Shown here: piece after piece, positions 16,811 to 26,184 of the stretch
How positions within the stretch are numbered: the stretch's first letter is position 1
How the letters are laid out: each line of letters begins with the position of its first letter
NCBI GenBank assembly: GCA_029238785.1
Contig: JAQWFN010000004.1
Coordinates: 23,807 to 87,806, forward strand
Source of the DNA: Flavobacteriales bacterium
GTDB lineage: Bacteria; Bacteroidota; Bacteroidia; Flavobacteriales_D; Sanyastnellaceae
Length of the DNA: 64,000 nt
Direction of reading: 5' to 3'
The notes under the pieces: generated by a model
Database searches by the model: none
Seen by the model: the letters and a program-made list of their open reading frames with translations, nothing else
Told to the model about the DNA's origin: nothing
Made by a program: the position numbers and the translations under genes

Positions 16811-18829
16811 CTAATTACTTCCTGTTCCTTCTTCTTCTTTAGGAACATAATCATAGCGTAGAATCTTAAATATTGTTCGACGGTTCACCTGGTGTGCCTT
16901 TTCTTGAGCATCTTCCGTATCCATCGCTGCAATTTGTTTATCAGAGATGATTGGCTCGTCTTCCCCTTTTCCAACAGGAACCAGCCTGTCTCCAGCAATA
17001 CCTCGACCTATCAAGTAAGTTACACAAGTTTCAGCACGACGCTGGCTCAAGTCTTTATTGTAGCCTGATTTACCCCGGGTATCCGTGTGTGCTTCAAGTT
17101 GTACAACAAAGTTTGGGTTACGTGTCATGATATCGAACAAGAAGCTCAATGAATCTGCTGAGTTCACTTCTTCAGTAATCAACAAGTCTGCACTATCGAA
17201 AGGATAGAGTACCAATGGAATCTCGTATGCTTTACCAGTAACGATCTCTTTCAAGAAGTACTCACGTGCAAATGTGGTTGACTCACCAACGCCTACCGTC
17301 GAGAACTGGTCTCCTGTTCCGATGTAGCCTTCCATTGACACGTCAACAGAGTAGCTTGTTTCCGGAATCACTTCTCCTTCACAAAGAGAAACACCTCCAT
17401 TACCATCAGTAGTGAGCGCGTAGCTGTTACCGTCGGTTCCTTGGATGGTTACTTTTGAATTCGCCAAAGGAGTACCTGTATCGAAGTCATAAACTGTTGC
17501 TTTGTAACAGAACTCCAAAGGAGGCATTTTGAAGGAGTAAATATCGTCTTTCCCTTTTCCACCTGGACGGTTAGAAGTGAAGTAGCCTTGGTCTTTATCT
17601 GCATCGATAATCATACCGAAATCGTCGCTAGTAGAGTTCAATGGATACTGTAGGTTTTGAACTTCTGCAAACTGCATATCACCAGTAGACTCTGCTTTAA
17701 ACATGTCCAAACCACCTAGACCTGAATGTCCATTAGAAGAGAAATAAAGTGTTCCATTATCAGCAACAAATGGGAACATCTCGTCTCCTGCTGTATTTAC
17801 TGATGTGAGGTTTTTTGCTTTACCCCATTCTTTGGTTTTCTTATCGTAAGCCAAGTACCAGATGTCTTTACCACCTTTACCTCCTGGCATGTCTGAAGCG
17901 AAAAGCAAGTACATGTCGTCTGGGGTAAGCGCTGGGTGACCAACTTGAGAAGAATCATTTGACTCTCTGTTAATGATGTTCAAGGGCTCTGCCGGACCAA
18001 AATTCGCACCCATTCTTTTTGAGAAGTAGATATCGCAAGCGAAGTTCGATTTCTTCTCGTAAACGCATCTTGTGAAGTACATGGTTTGTCTCTTTTTATC
18101 GAAACAAGATGCGCCTTCGTTAGAAACAGTATTGATGGTGTTGTTCAATGGTGTTGGTGTACTCCATTTCCCTTTTTTATCTTGTTCTGACATGAACAAA
18201 TCCATAAAGCTTTCACCAGTAATAGGATCTTCACCGGCTCCCGCAGAGCTCTGACGTGATGAACCAAAAACGATCTCATCGTTCTTTTTAGAAGACCAAG
18301 TTGGAGCAAAGTCGAAGAAAGGTGTATTCAATAATACCACCGGTTCAACCATGTATCTCGATGGTGGTAATTCGATAGCTAGAGAAGCATTCCCACAATC
18401 AGTAATACGCTGATCTGCTCTGCTTGCATCACCGCCTCTTTCTTTAAATTTCGTGTATTGAACAACCGCCTCGTCGAACTTTTCTTGTTCTAACAAAACC
18501 TCTCCGTAAGCGTAATACACTTCTGGATTTTCTTTGTAGTAGCGCAAGTCAATTGACTTCTCGTACCATTCTTCAGCTCCAGCATTGTCTGTCATCAAGC
18601 GGTAGCACTCTCCAAGACGGTAAGTGATGTACCCTTTTACGTCAATACCATCTGAACGATCGTAAGCAACTTTGTAAGCTTTTGAAGCTTCGTGATAACC
18701 TCCACGGTCATATTGTAGATCAGCTTCTGTTACATACTTGTTTTGAGCAGTAGCAGCGAACGAACCCAGTAGTGCGAAAGCAACAACAAGCAGGGCTTGA
18801 ACTGGGAGTAAGGTTCTCATTTTTTCCAT
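16811..18829 (-). CDS. OmpA family protein with TPR, PD40 and CNA/carboxypeptidase-like domains (PorE-like)
   Basis: A 672-residue outer-membrane-associated protein. Order: signal peptide (about 1-28, ending AATAQ), TPR repeats (about 30-150), WD40-like PD40 beta-propeller repeats (about 180-430, for example LTPDDMYLLFASDMPGGKGG), a carboxypeptidase-regulatory-like fold (about 440-530) and a C-terminal OmpA peptidoglycan-binding domain (about 550-665, with HTDTRGKSGYNKDLSQRRAE). This order matches PorE of the Porphyromonas T9SS, and T9SS cargo is present in the window, but Bacteroidota have several paralogues of this shape, so the role as PorE is inference. Confidence 0.85.
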   Translation of the reverse strand: MEKMRTLLPVQALLVVAFALLGSFAATAQNKYVTEADLQYDRGGYHEASKAYKVAYDRSDGIDVKGYITYRLGECYRLMTDNAGAEEWYEKSIDLRYYKENPEVYYAYGEVLLEQEKFDEAVVQYTKFKERGGDASRADQRITDCGNASLAIELPPSRYMVEPVVLLNTPFFDFAPTWSSKKNDEIVFGSSRQSSAGAGEDPITGESFMDLFMSEQDKKGKWSTPTPLNNTINTVSNEGASCFDKKRQTMYFTRCVYEKKSNFACDIYFSKRMGANFGPAEPLNIINRESNDSSQVGHPALTPDDMYLLFASDMPGGKGGKDIWYLAYDKKTKEWGKAKNLTSVNTAGDEMFPFVADNGTLYFSSNGHSGLGGLDMFKAESTGDMQFAEVQNLQYPLNSTSDDFGMIIDADKDQGYFTSNRPGGKGKDDIYSFKMPPLEFCYKATVYDFDTGTPLANSKVTIQGTDGNSYALTTDGNGGVSLCEGEVIPETSYSVDVSMEGYIGTGDQFSTVGVGESTTFAREYFLKEIVTGKAYEIPLVLYPFDSADLLITEEVNSADSLSFLFDIMTRNPNFVVQLEAHTDTRGKSGYNKDLSQRRAETCVTYLIGRGIAGDRLVPVGKGEDEPIISDKQIAAMDTEDAQEKAHQVNRRTIFKILRYDYVPKEEEGTGSN

Positions 18830-18999
18830 TTAAATACGGTTTCAGGAAGCGAAAATAAGTAAATATTTAAGAGAATAGCAAATCTAAAAAAGACCTATAA
18901 TTCTATTGTTGTGGTTTATTCCGTCTGTTTCACCACTTATGCTTCTCTATTTCAAAGTAAAATCATAGCAAAGCTGCGACTAGTTAAGCTTTAAGAAAT

Positions 19000-19033
19000 G
19001 ACTAGCCCCCTTGAAATTTCAAGGGGGCTAGTC
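19000..19033 (-). terminator. 34-bp perfect palindrome, likely glnN terminator
   Basis: The 34 bases from 19000 are perfectly self-complementary: GACTAGCCCCC at the left, GGGGGCTAGTC at the right, with TTGAAATTTCAA in the centre. It begins nine bases past the glnN stop. The minus-strand tail (CATTTCTT) is only moderately T-rich, so its strength rests on the very stable stem. Confidence 0.65.
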
Positions 19034-19042
19034 TTCATTTTA

Positions 19043-21232
19043 TTATCTCGTGAAAAGAATCTCGCGAAGTTTTGGCATCGGCCAAATCTCATCATCAACA
19101 AGCATTTCAAGCTCATCTGCATGCGTGCGTATCTTATTCATCAGTGGCATTACCACTTCTGCATATTCTTTTGCTTTGTCTTTCGCACTCTCCATAGCGT
19201 CAATCTTACGTCTTTCAGCCATCAATTCGTCAGCGGTTTGCTTCACAATACTCAAGTGCTCTGAAATACTTGTAATTAACTCGATTTGAACAGTAGCTGC
19301 TTTTTTACCAGCAGTAGCTCCAAGCACATCAACAAGTCCTCTTGCATTCTCAATCAATCTATTCTGATAAGTAATGGCAGCAGGAATGATATGGTTTTGC
19401 GCAAGGTCTGCGCTAATTCTAGCTTCTATTTGACGCTTCAGGATGTAGTTTTCATAATCAACTTCTACCCTTGCCTCAACTTCTAGCGGATGAAGAACAT
19501 TCATTTCTTCAAACAACTTTACCACTTCTTTACGTTCCCAAACCTCGAGTGCCTGTGGTGTATTGATCAAGTTTGAAAGCCCTCTTTTCTTTGCTTCTAC
19601 AACCCATTCATCAGAATAGCCATTTCCTTCAAAGCGAATAGATTTCGATTGCTTGATGAGCACTTGAAGTTCTTTCAAGATGGCCTCATCCTTCTTATCT
19701 CCCCCAGCGATGCGCTTGTCAACACTAATTTTGAATTCTTCGAGCTGTTTTGCAACAATGGTATTCAAAACGGTCATGGCATGAGCGCAGTTTGCCGTTG
19801 AACCAACTGCTCTGAACTCAAATTTATTACCTGTAAAGGCAAATGGTGAAGTTCTGTTTCGGTCTGTATTATCTAAAAGTACTTCTGGAATCCGACCAAT
19901 CTCCAACTTCAAGCGGGTTTTATCTTCTGGTGTAAGCTTCCCTGCTTTGGTGCTTTTCTCCAAGGCATCAAGCAAACCAGAAAGCTGAGAACCGATGAAG
20001 GCTGAAATAATCGCTGGCGGTGCTTCGTTCGCTCCCAAACGGTGATCGTTCCCTGCACTCGCGATACAAGCACGAAGGATATCTGCATGCTTATGAATAG
20101 CCGCGATGGTGTTGACGAAGAAGGTTAAGAAACGCAAGTTCGACTTTGGATTCTTTCCTGGTCTCAACAAGTTAACACCGGTATTGGTGCTCAAAGACCA
20201 GTTGTTGTGTTTCCCAGAACCGTTGAGGCTTTCGAAAGGCTTTTCGTGCAATAAAACACGGAAATCGTGCTTCTTCGCTACCTTATCCAACAAGTCCATC
20301 AACAATTGGTTGTGGTCGTTGGCGATATTGGCTTCTTCAAAAACAGGAGCTACCTCAAATTGGTTTGGAGCTACCTCGTTGTGACGCGTAGTAACAGGTA
20401 TTCCAAGTTTATGCGCTTCGGTTTCGAAATCTTTCATGAACATCATGATGCGCTCCGGAATGGATCCAAAGTAATGATCGTCCAATTGCTGTCCTTTCGC
20501 AGGATTGTGTCCGAAAAGGGCTCTCCCCGTTAAAGCGATATCTGGACGAGCATTGTAAAGCGCTCGATCAATAAGGAAGTACTCTTGCTCCCATCCAAGG
20601 GTGGCGTTGACCTTATTCACGTTCTTATCGAAGTACTGACAAACAGGAACTGCAGCCTTGTCTATTGCGCTGAGCGCTTTGATCAAAGGCATTTTATAAT
20701 CGAGTGCAAAGCCGGTGTAAGAGATGAAAATAGTAGGAATGCAAAGTGTTTCATCAATCACAAAAGCCGCTGAAGACGGATCCCAAATGGTGTAACCACG
20801 CGCTTCAAATGTATTTCTAATCCCTCCATTTGGAAATGAAGAGGCATCCGGTTCTTGTTGAACGAGCAATGAACCATCAAATTTCTCGATCGCTCTTCCG
20901 TCGCCAGTTGGCGTCATGAACGAATCGTGCTTCTCTGCAGTTGAACCCGTCAATGGTTGAAACCAGTGCGTGTAGTGCGTTGCTCCACGAGAAATAGCCC
21001 AGTCTTTCATGGCGGTTGCCACTTGGTTAGCTACTTTTCTGTCGATTGGTGTACCGAAAGTAATGGCAGCCATTACACCTTCATAAGCCTCGTCTGTGAG
21101 GTACTCACGCATGATGTTTTGGTTGAAGACGTTCTGACCATAAAACTCAGAGATCTTAGCTGCTGGTTTTGTTTGGCGAAGAGGTTTGCGGTGAAACACA
21201 TCCTCCAAGGCCTTAAATCTGAAAGTTGGCAT
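19043..21232 (-). CDS. glnN: glutamine synthetase type III (GlnN)
   Basis: Makes glutamine from glutamate, ammonia and ATP. The 729-residue length is diagnostic of type III, found in Bacteroidota and Cyanobacteria, against about 470 for type I. Visible features: SEFYGQNVFNQNIMREYL near the N-terminus, GWEQEYFLIDRALY (metal-binding Glu), TTRHNEVAPNQFEVAP, GSGKHNNWSLSTNTG and DRNRTSPFAFTGNKFEFRA with the active-site Arg. It is a single-gene unit with its own -7 box and downstream palindrome. Regulation by nitrogen is expected; the inverted repeat upstream is a candidate operator. Confidence 0.96.
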   Translation of the reverse strand: MPTFRFKALEDVFHRKPLRQTKPAAKISEFYGQNVFNQNIMREYLTDEAYEGVMAAITFGTPIDRKVANQVATAMKDWAISRGATHYTHWFQPLTGSTAEKHDSFMTPTGDGRAIEKFDGSLLVQQEPDASSFPNGGIRNTFEARGYTIWDPSSAAFVIDETLCIPTIFISYTGFALDYKMPLIKALSAIDKAAVPVCQYFDKNVNKVNATLGWEQEYFLIDRALYNARPDIALTGRALFGHNPAKGQQLDDHYFGSIPERIMMFMKDFETEAHKLGIPVTTRHNEVAPNQFEVAPVFEEANIANDHNQLLMDLLDKVAKKHDFRVLLHEKPFESLNGSGKHNNWSLSTNTGVNLLRPGKNPKSNLRFLTFFVNTIAAIHKHADILRACIASAGNDHRLGANEAPPAIISAFIGSQLSGLLDALEKSTKAGKLTPEDKTRLKLEIGRIPEVLLDNTDRNRTSPFAFTGNKFEFRAVGSTANCAHAMTVLNTIVAKQLEEFKISVDKRIAGGDKKDEAILKELQVLIKQSKSIRFEGNGYSDEWVVEAKKRGLSNLINTPQALEVWERKEVVKLFEEMNVLHPLEVEARVEVDYENYILKRQIEARISADLAQNHIIPAAITYQNRLIENARGLVDVLGATAGKKAATVQIELITSISEHLSIVKQTADELMAERRKIDAMESAKDKAKEYAEVVMPLMNKIRTHADELEMLVDDEIWPMPKLREILFTR

Positions 21233-21254
21233 TGCTGTTTTTTATTAATTTCGA

Positions 21255-21262
21255 CAAAGATA
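21255..21262 (-). promoter_or_regulatory. -7 promoter box of glnN
   Basis: TATCTTTG on the minus strand matches TAnnTTTG exactly and ends 22 bases before the glnN ATG, predicting a leader of about 17 bases. No clear -33 TTTG is seen 19 bases upstream, which suggests dependence on an activator. Confidence 0.65.
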
Positions 21263-21271
21263 ATTTAAAAT

Positions 21272-21320
21272 TAGGGGGGTGTTTCGAAAAAAATGTACTT
21301 TTTCATCCCAACACCCCCTA
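21272..21320. promoter_or_regulatory. nested inverted repeat upstream of glnN
   Basis: TAGGGGGGTGTT at 21272-21283 faces AACACCCCCTA at 21310-21320 (one G more on the left), and the loop between holds a second arm pair GAAAAA/TTTTTC. It covers the -20 to -65 region of glnN, the place expected for an operator. It could alternatively serve as a plus-strand terminator, since TATTTTTTT follows on the right, but no plus-strand gene precedes it. Confidence 0.45.
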
Positions 21321-21469
21321 TTTTTTTCAACCAAATTTGGAGATATTCACTTTTCAATCGAAAACACCCCGTAAAATCTAGGTTTTTTGAAAAGGTGAGC
21401 TGAACTTTCTTGCTTACAAACTGACTTCGAGCGGGCTAAGTTGATCATCACCCAGAAAAATCACAGCAG

Positions 21470-21504
21470 AAAAAAGGGCCTTGAACCGAAATCCAAAGCC
21501 CTTT
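21470..21504 (-). terminator. intrinsic terminator of the PNGase F-like gene
   Basis: Minus strand AAAGGGC-TTTG pairs with CAAG-GCCCTTT, followed by TTTTTT. It starts 17 bases past the stop codon at 21522. Confidence 0.75.
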
Positions 21505-21521
21505 AATGAGGAGTTTTATTT

Positions 21522-24500
21522 TTACTGAACGATAAACCTTCTTGTAATGCGCTCTCCGTTTTCTAGGAGGAGCTGCACAAAATAAATACCGCTGGCTTCG
21601 TTTTCTAAATCGAGCTTCACGAGGTCGCCCTCCCGAAGTACGACTTGTTTTCTAGCGATCTCATTTCCGTTGATTCCGTTAACGATGTATTGGAGTTTGC
21701 CGCTGTAATCATCAATATGTACAAATAGGTTTCCATCGCTTGGATTTGGGAAAAGGTTGATTTCGCGTTCTTCTACAATGCTCTCTTCCACCCCAACGAG
21801 ATCTGTTAGGAAGTTGAAATAGTGCACGATTTCTTTTCCGAAGTCGTTTTCAAAGTTGATGAAGTTACCTCCAGCGACCTTCTTCATTCTGCACGACCCC
21901 GAACCGTCATTATTTGCGAAGAACTGCAATCCATCGTCGTCAAAATCTTTCAAGTGAAATTTATAGCAGCCCGCATTCAATTGAATGGTGTCGCGGTAAT
22001 TGGTATTGGGTAAATCGAAGTCGTTGCGCAAATAAACGAGGTCGCCATTCATGTTTTCTATGCGAACTTCTGTTTCCCAATAAGAATTGTTGGTTTTGGT
22101 CCAGATCACCACTTCATTGTTGTCGTCTTCTCCTGTTCCGTAAGTGTATGTTGGTGGACGATGGAAGCGGCTTGTTGCTGTATCATTGCTTGTGTTTTGA
22201 TCTGCACTTCCATTAGGGTTGCTGATGCTCACTTCGAACAACAAGAGGTCTTCATCGCTTCCCTGCCAAAAACTTGGATTGAGTGTGGCCAACTGCACTT
22301 CCGCTGTTTCCAAAAAGCCCAAGTTACCGGTCCACTCATAAGTTTCCATGTTTCCATCTATGCCATATTCAATGCTCAAAGAAGTAAGCGCCGTAGACCC
22401 GTTGTTTCTAATTAAAATGGTGGGCTTGTTGCAAATGGGGTTCATTCTTGACTTTACCCTCCAATCTGAAGGTGATAAGATATCGGAAATCTCAGCATCC
22501 AGCTCAAAGTTGGGCTCGCCATAAGCAATGATTTGTCCTTCAAAACGGTAATTTCCGTCGGGGTCGTATTCAATATTATAATCTACCGTAAATTCATCCT
22601 GGCCTTGAACAAGCGGGGTTAATTCGAAGTTTTGAGTGGTGACTTTATCTCCCGGACACCAACCTGCGCGATCGTAAATCCAGGTTCCTCCTTGTGGATA
22701 GAGCGGATTATCTGCACATTCCTGCATAATTTGCCATGACCATTGATTGTTGCCGTTCACCTCTACGCTATGAATGTTGTTACAGAACTCAGCGCAGTTG
22801 TTTCCTGTTCCGAAACCGTGACCAGAAGCGCGTGTTTTCAAACGGAAGGTGCTTTCTCCTTCTTGCACTTGAAACAATTGTTCTGTTACCGTTTCATCGA
22901 AAGTATTGAGGTTGTGCATTCCATTCCAAAGGCGCTCTACCCTTTTCACGTCTCTTGGAGGAGTTCCTTCGATGAACATGAATTTCATATCGAGCAACTC
23001 TTGCCAGTTTCCGCACTCCAGTTCAACAGAGTCGCGAAGCAGAAGCGCATAATCCGTTACATCAAAAACCCAAGTCCAGCCTTCTTCAAGATCGAGGTTG
23101 ATGCCGTAAGGAGTAATGAAACGACCCAATTCATAGCGATCAACCACTTCAAAAGGCGCAGAGAAATAGCTCAGGGTTTCATTGGTGAAGGTTTGTTCTA
23201 CTTCATTCACCTCGATGGTTTCAAGTACTTCACCTGAAGGATCAAAAACGAAGGTTGAACCGTTTTCCCAGTAATAGTTAGCGGCAGTTAATACCACATC
23301 GTTTCCTTGTACTTCCCAAGTAGTGAGCACCATTGGCGCAACTGCTTCCTCTAGGGTAACGGTTCCCTCCTGCTCGTAGATGGTAGCATCCATGCTTGCA
23401 AGTTTCAATTTTGGGCGAAGGGCAATCGTTCTTGGATTTAAGAAGAGTTCTTTGTGATGATGCCTCATTCGGTTGGGAGCACCATGACTTTGTCCGTGAT
23501 GATTGTTCGGACTTTGATCGAGCACAGGGGCATCATTGTCTTCATTGAAATTATAGAAGAGTTCAAGCTGATTGTAATTCGGGTGAGTTTCATTGGGGTC
23601 GAAATACATCCATTCTTGAATGGTTTCTTGACTGAGCTCTGTGCTCCACACTTGGAAATGGTCCAAATCGCCGCTGTAGAAATTCGACCACCCTGCGGCT
23701 GAACCGATGGAAAACTTAGCGATGTCGCCAATAGGATTGTCCTTCCCATCTCCAGAATGCCACAACTCACCGTTGAGGTAGATGTTCATTGTGCCTTCAG
23801 TAACATTTTTAGTGAAGGCCCAATGGTTCCACTTGCCTTCATAGTCTGCTGTTCCTGCTTGTTGATCGATGCGGTCGTAGCCCCCATCAAAACCTGCATC
23901 CCAATAGACCCTTCCATTGCCCCAAGGCAAATGACTGTTGAGTTGACGATTGTTGCTGGCATCTACTCCTTCAAAAATGGTGCTGTTGATGGGTTGAACC
24001 TCATCGCCCCTAATCCAAAATGAAACCGTTACTTGATCATCAATGTTGTCGAAAGCGCTCGCAGGCACCTTTACTTCATCCACATTATCAAAACGAATAA
24101 AACGATCATCGCCGGCAAAGACCAAACTTGTTCCGGAGTTTGTGGCGTCAATTAATGTTTGTTCTGAAGAGGGCGAACTCAAATAACTCATATCGATCAG
24201 GATGTCTTGCCCCGGCATCCACGTTTGATCGCCAAAAACACCAATGGGATGCCAGTTATCGTCCTCCAAACTTGTGGCGAAGGAATAAGCTTCGCTCATA
24301 TCGGCTTCATCAAAGTAGTTTTGCACAGGCATGTTTTCTCCCACCTTGTAGCGAACGTCCAAAAGCTGCAACTCCGAGTTAGAATTGTGGTGAAAGCTGA
24401 TTTGGTCGAGGTCAAAAGGATTTGCTCCAAAAGCAGCTTCAATTTCTTCGCTCGTGTACACCAACTGCATTCTACCATGAACTGAAGTGCTTTCTATCAA

Positions 24501-25004
24501 TTCTGCCGAGAGGTTTTCGATTCCCGCTCCCAAGACAATTTCCTCACTTGCCGCTGGGGCGAGACCTGTTTCTGGGTCGATAAAGTTGTACCAAAAGGTG
24601 TTGTACTGGCGTTGATTGAAAAGCGGCGTGCTGATCAAGTTCGCCGTTTCGAAATCGCTGTTGTTTAAGCGATACAAAGGATGCGTGAGTGCGCTTGAGT
24701 CTTGCACACCCGTATGATCGAAAAGGTAGTTGTAGGTGAGGTAATCCCACTCTCCGCAAGGAAAACCAAGGTTACCCGCCGTTCCGTCTTCAAAGCACTT
24801 GAGGGTATAGTACATGAGGATTTTCTGGTAGGACTGATCGGCCGAAGGAAATTGAAACCAGCGTCTGCCCGGACTATCATAGGCTTGATCTGGATTATTT
24901 TGTTCTTCGAAAGTATAGGTTTGAACAACTAGGGTATCACCTGGGGCTGCAGAAATCAACCCTGAAAAGCCCATGAACAGGGCAAAGAGTATGGCTTGTC
25001 TCAC
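21522..25004 (-). CDS. secreted PNGase F-like protein with LamG insert and T9SS tail
   Basis: A 1160-residue secreted protein. A signal peptide (about 1-20) is followed by sequence resembling the N-terminal bowl/PNGase F region: TFEEQNNPDQAYDSPGRRWF, YQKILMYYTLKCFEDG and CGEWDYLTYNYLFDHTG (about residues 30-95). A LamG/concanavalin-like fold lies at about 285-500 (VTVSFWIRGDE, MNIYLNGELWHSG). A second PNGase-like stretch (PPRDVKRVERLWNG, NNCAEFC) runs to about 850, and the last 75 residues form a T9SS type A tail (INLFPNPSDGNLFVHIDD). Possible role: peptide-N-glycosidase acting on glycoproteins outside the cell. Catalytic acids were not verified. Confidence 0.78.
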   Translation of the reverse strand: MRQAILFALFMGFSGLISAAPGDTLVVQTYTFEEQNNPDQAYDSPGRRWFQFPSADQSYQKILMYYTLKCFEDGTAGNLGFPCGEWDYLTYNYLFDHTGVQDSSALTHPLYRLNNSDFETANLISTPLFNQRQYNTFWYNFIDPETGLAPAASEEIVLGAGIENLSAELIESTSVHGRMQLVYTSEEIEAAFGANPFDLDQISFHHNSNSELQLLDVRYKVGENMPVQNYFDEADMSEAYSFATSLEDDNWHPIGVFGDQTWMPGQDILIDMSYLSSPSSEQTLIDATNSGTSLVFAGDDRFIRFDNVDEVKVPASAFDNIDDQVTVSFWIRGDEVQPINSTIFEGVDASNNRQLNSHLPWGNGRVYWDAGFDGGYDRIDQQAGTADYEGKWNHWAFTKNVTEGTMNIYLNGELWHSGDGKDNPIGDIAKFSIGSAAGWSNFYSGDLDHFQVWSTELSQETIQEWMYFDPNETHPNYNQLELFYNFNEDNDAPVLDQSPNNHHGQSHGAPNRMRHHHKELFLNPRTIALRPKLKLASMDATIYEQEGTVTLEEAVAPMVLTTWEVQGNDVVLTAANYYWENGSTFVFDPSGEVLETIEVNEVEQTFTNETLSYFSAPFEVVDRYELGRFITPYGINLDLEEGWTWVFDVTDYALLLRDSVELECGNWQELLDMKFMFIEGTPPRDVKRVERLWNGMHNLNTFDETVTEQLFQVQEGESTFRLKTRASGHGFGTGNNCAEFCNNIHSVEVNGNNQWSWQIMQECADNPLYPQGGTWIYDRAGWCPGDKVTTQNFELTPLVQGQDEFTVDYNIEYDPDGNYRFEGQIIAYGEPNFELDAEISDILSPSDWRVKSRMNPICNKPTILIRNNGSTALTSLSIEYGIDGNMETYEWTGNLGFLETAEVQLATLNPSFWQGSDEDLLLFEVSISNPNGSADQNTSNDTATSRFHRPPTYTYGTGEDDNNEVVIWTKTNNSYWETEVRIENMNGDLVYLRNDFDLPNTNYRDTIQLNAGCYKFHLKDFDDDGLQFFANNDGSGSCRMKKVAGGNFINFENDFGKEIVHYFNFLTDLVGVEESIVEEREINLFPNPSDGNLFVHIDDYSGKLQYIVNGINGNEIARKQVVLREGDLVKLDLENEASGIYFVQLLLENGERITRRFIVQ

Positions 25005-25146
25005 GATATTTTGGTTTTAGCTTGCCCCAAGTTACACGATGAAATCTTATCAACACAAAAAAAGATGCACTTAAGTTGAAGGGCAAAGAAATTCACTAAG
25101 CGCTTTTTACTTACTTTGGAACACCAACAAAAAAAACACCATTGCG

Positions 25147-26184
25147 ATGAATATTTGCTTTATCATGTACCCTTGGGAAGCTATTAAACCCGAGACCGAC
25201 AGCACCTTGTGCCTCATCCACGAAAGTGCTGAAAGAGGCCATAGGGTAGCCATTACAACAGCGTCTAACTTGACTATACGCGACAGTATCACCATGTCTT
25301 TTTGTCAAGTTCTCGACTCCAAGGTAAAGGTGAGCAAGTCCATTCCCAACTTCTACAAACAAGCCAAGTTCAAAGAGCAAATGCTTCCTTTGGCCGGTTT
25401 TGACGTGATTTTCATGCGTGCTAATCCACCTTTGGACAACATTGTATTGAACTTTTTGGACAGCGTGAAGAACGATGTGTTTATTGTCAACAGTGTTGAA
25501 GGGCTTCGCGAAGCAAATAACAAGCTTTACACCGCTGCTTTTTACGACCCTACCGGATCCATTATTCCGAAAACCCACGTTTCTAAAAACAAAGATTATT
25601 TGCTCACCGCTATTAAAGAAAGCACCGCCGATAAAATGATCATGAAACCATTGAACGGTTATGGTGGTAGTGGTGTTATTGTGATTGAAAAATCGGCCCG
25701 ATCGAACATCACTTCACTCTTGGATTTTTACATCTCAGGAAAAGATAAAGATGGTGAATCCAACTATGTAATCTTGCAAGACTATGTTGACGGAGCTGAA
25801 AAAGGAGATGTTCGTGTTTTGATGCTGCACGGTGAAGCCATTGGAGCCATGCGCCGTGTTCCCAAGCAAGGGGAAGACCGTTCAAACGTGAGCGCCGGCG
25901 GAACCGTTGAAAAACACAACCTTACTTCTGAAGAAAAACGCCTTTGCAGATTGATTGGACCACGACTAGTGGAAGACGGATTGTATTTTGTTGGTTTGGA
26001 TATTATTGGAGGGAAACTCATTGAAGTGAATGTGCTTTCTCCTGGAGGAATTTCTTACATCAATAAAGTAAACAGAACCAAGCTCCAGAAGCAAGTGGTG
26101 GATTACTTAGAAGATGTAATTCGCATGAGGGAATCTGCCAGAGTTAGAAAATTAGAATTTAGAAAGGCCGTACAAGATGCTTAG
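25147..26184 (+). CDS. glutathione-synthetase-like ATP-grasp ligase
   Basis: A 345-residue ATP-grasp enzyme resembling GshB: N-terminal MNICFIMYPWEAIKPETDST substrate domain, then the ATP-grasp fold from about 125 with KPLNGYGGSGVIVIEK (phosphate-binding loop), LQDYVDGAEKGDVRVLML and the metal-binding LIEVNVLSPGGISYIN. Such ligases form an amide bond through an acyl phosphate. No glutamate-cysteine ligase is nearby, so glutathione is not the obvious product. It overlaps the next gene by eight bases, and the pair recurs in Bacteroidota as far as I recall. Role in the cell unknown. Confidence 0.85.
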   Translation: MNICFIMYPWEAIKPETDSTLCLIHESAERGHRVAITTASNLTIRDSITMSFCQVLDSKVKVSKSIPNFYKQAKFKEQMLPLAGFDVIFMRANPPLDNIVLNFLDSVKNDVFIVNSVEGLREANNKLYTAAFYDPTGSIIPKTHVSKNKDYLLTAIKESTADKMIMKPLNGYGGSGVIVIEKSARSNITSLLDFYISGKDKDGESNYVILQDYVDGAEKGDVRVLMLHGEAIGAMRRVPKQGEDRSNVSAGGTVEKHNLTSEEKRLCRLIGPRLVEDGLYFVGLDIIGGKLIEVNVLSPGGISYINKVNRTKLQKQVVDYLEDVIRMRESARVRKLEFRKAVQDA

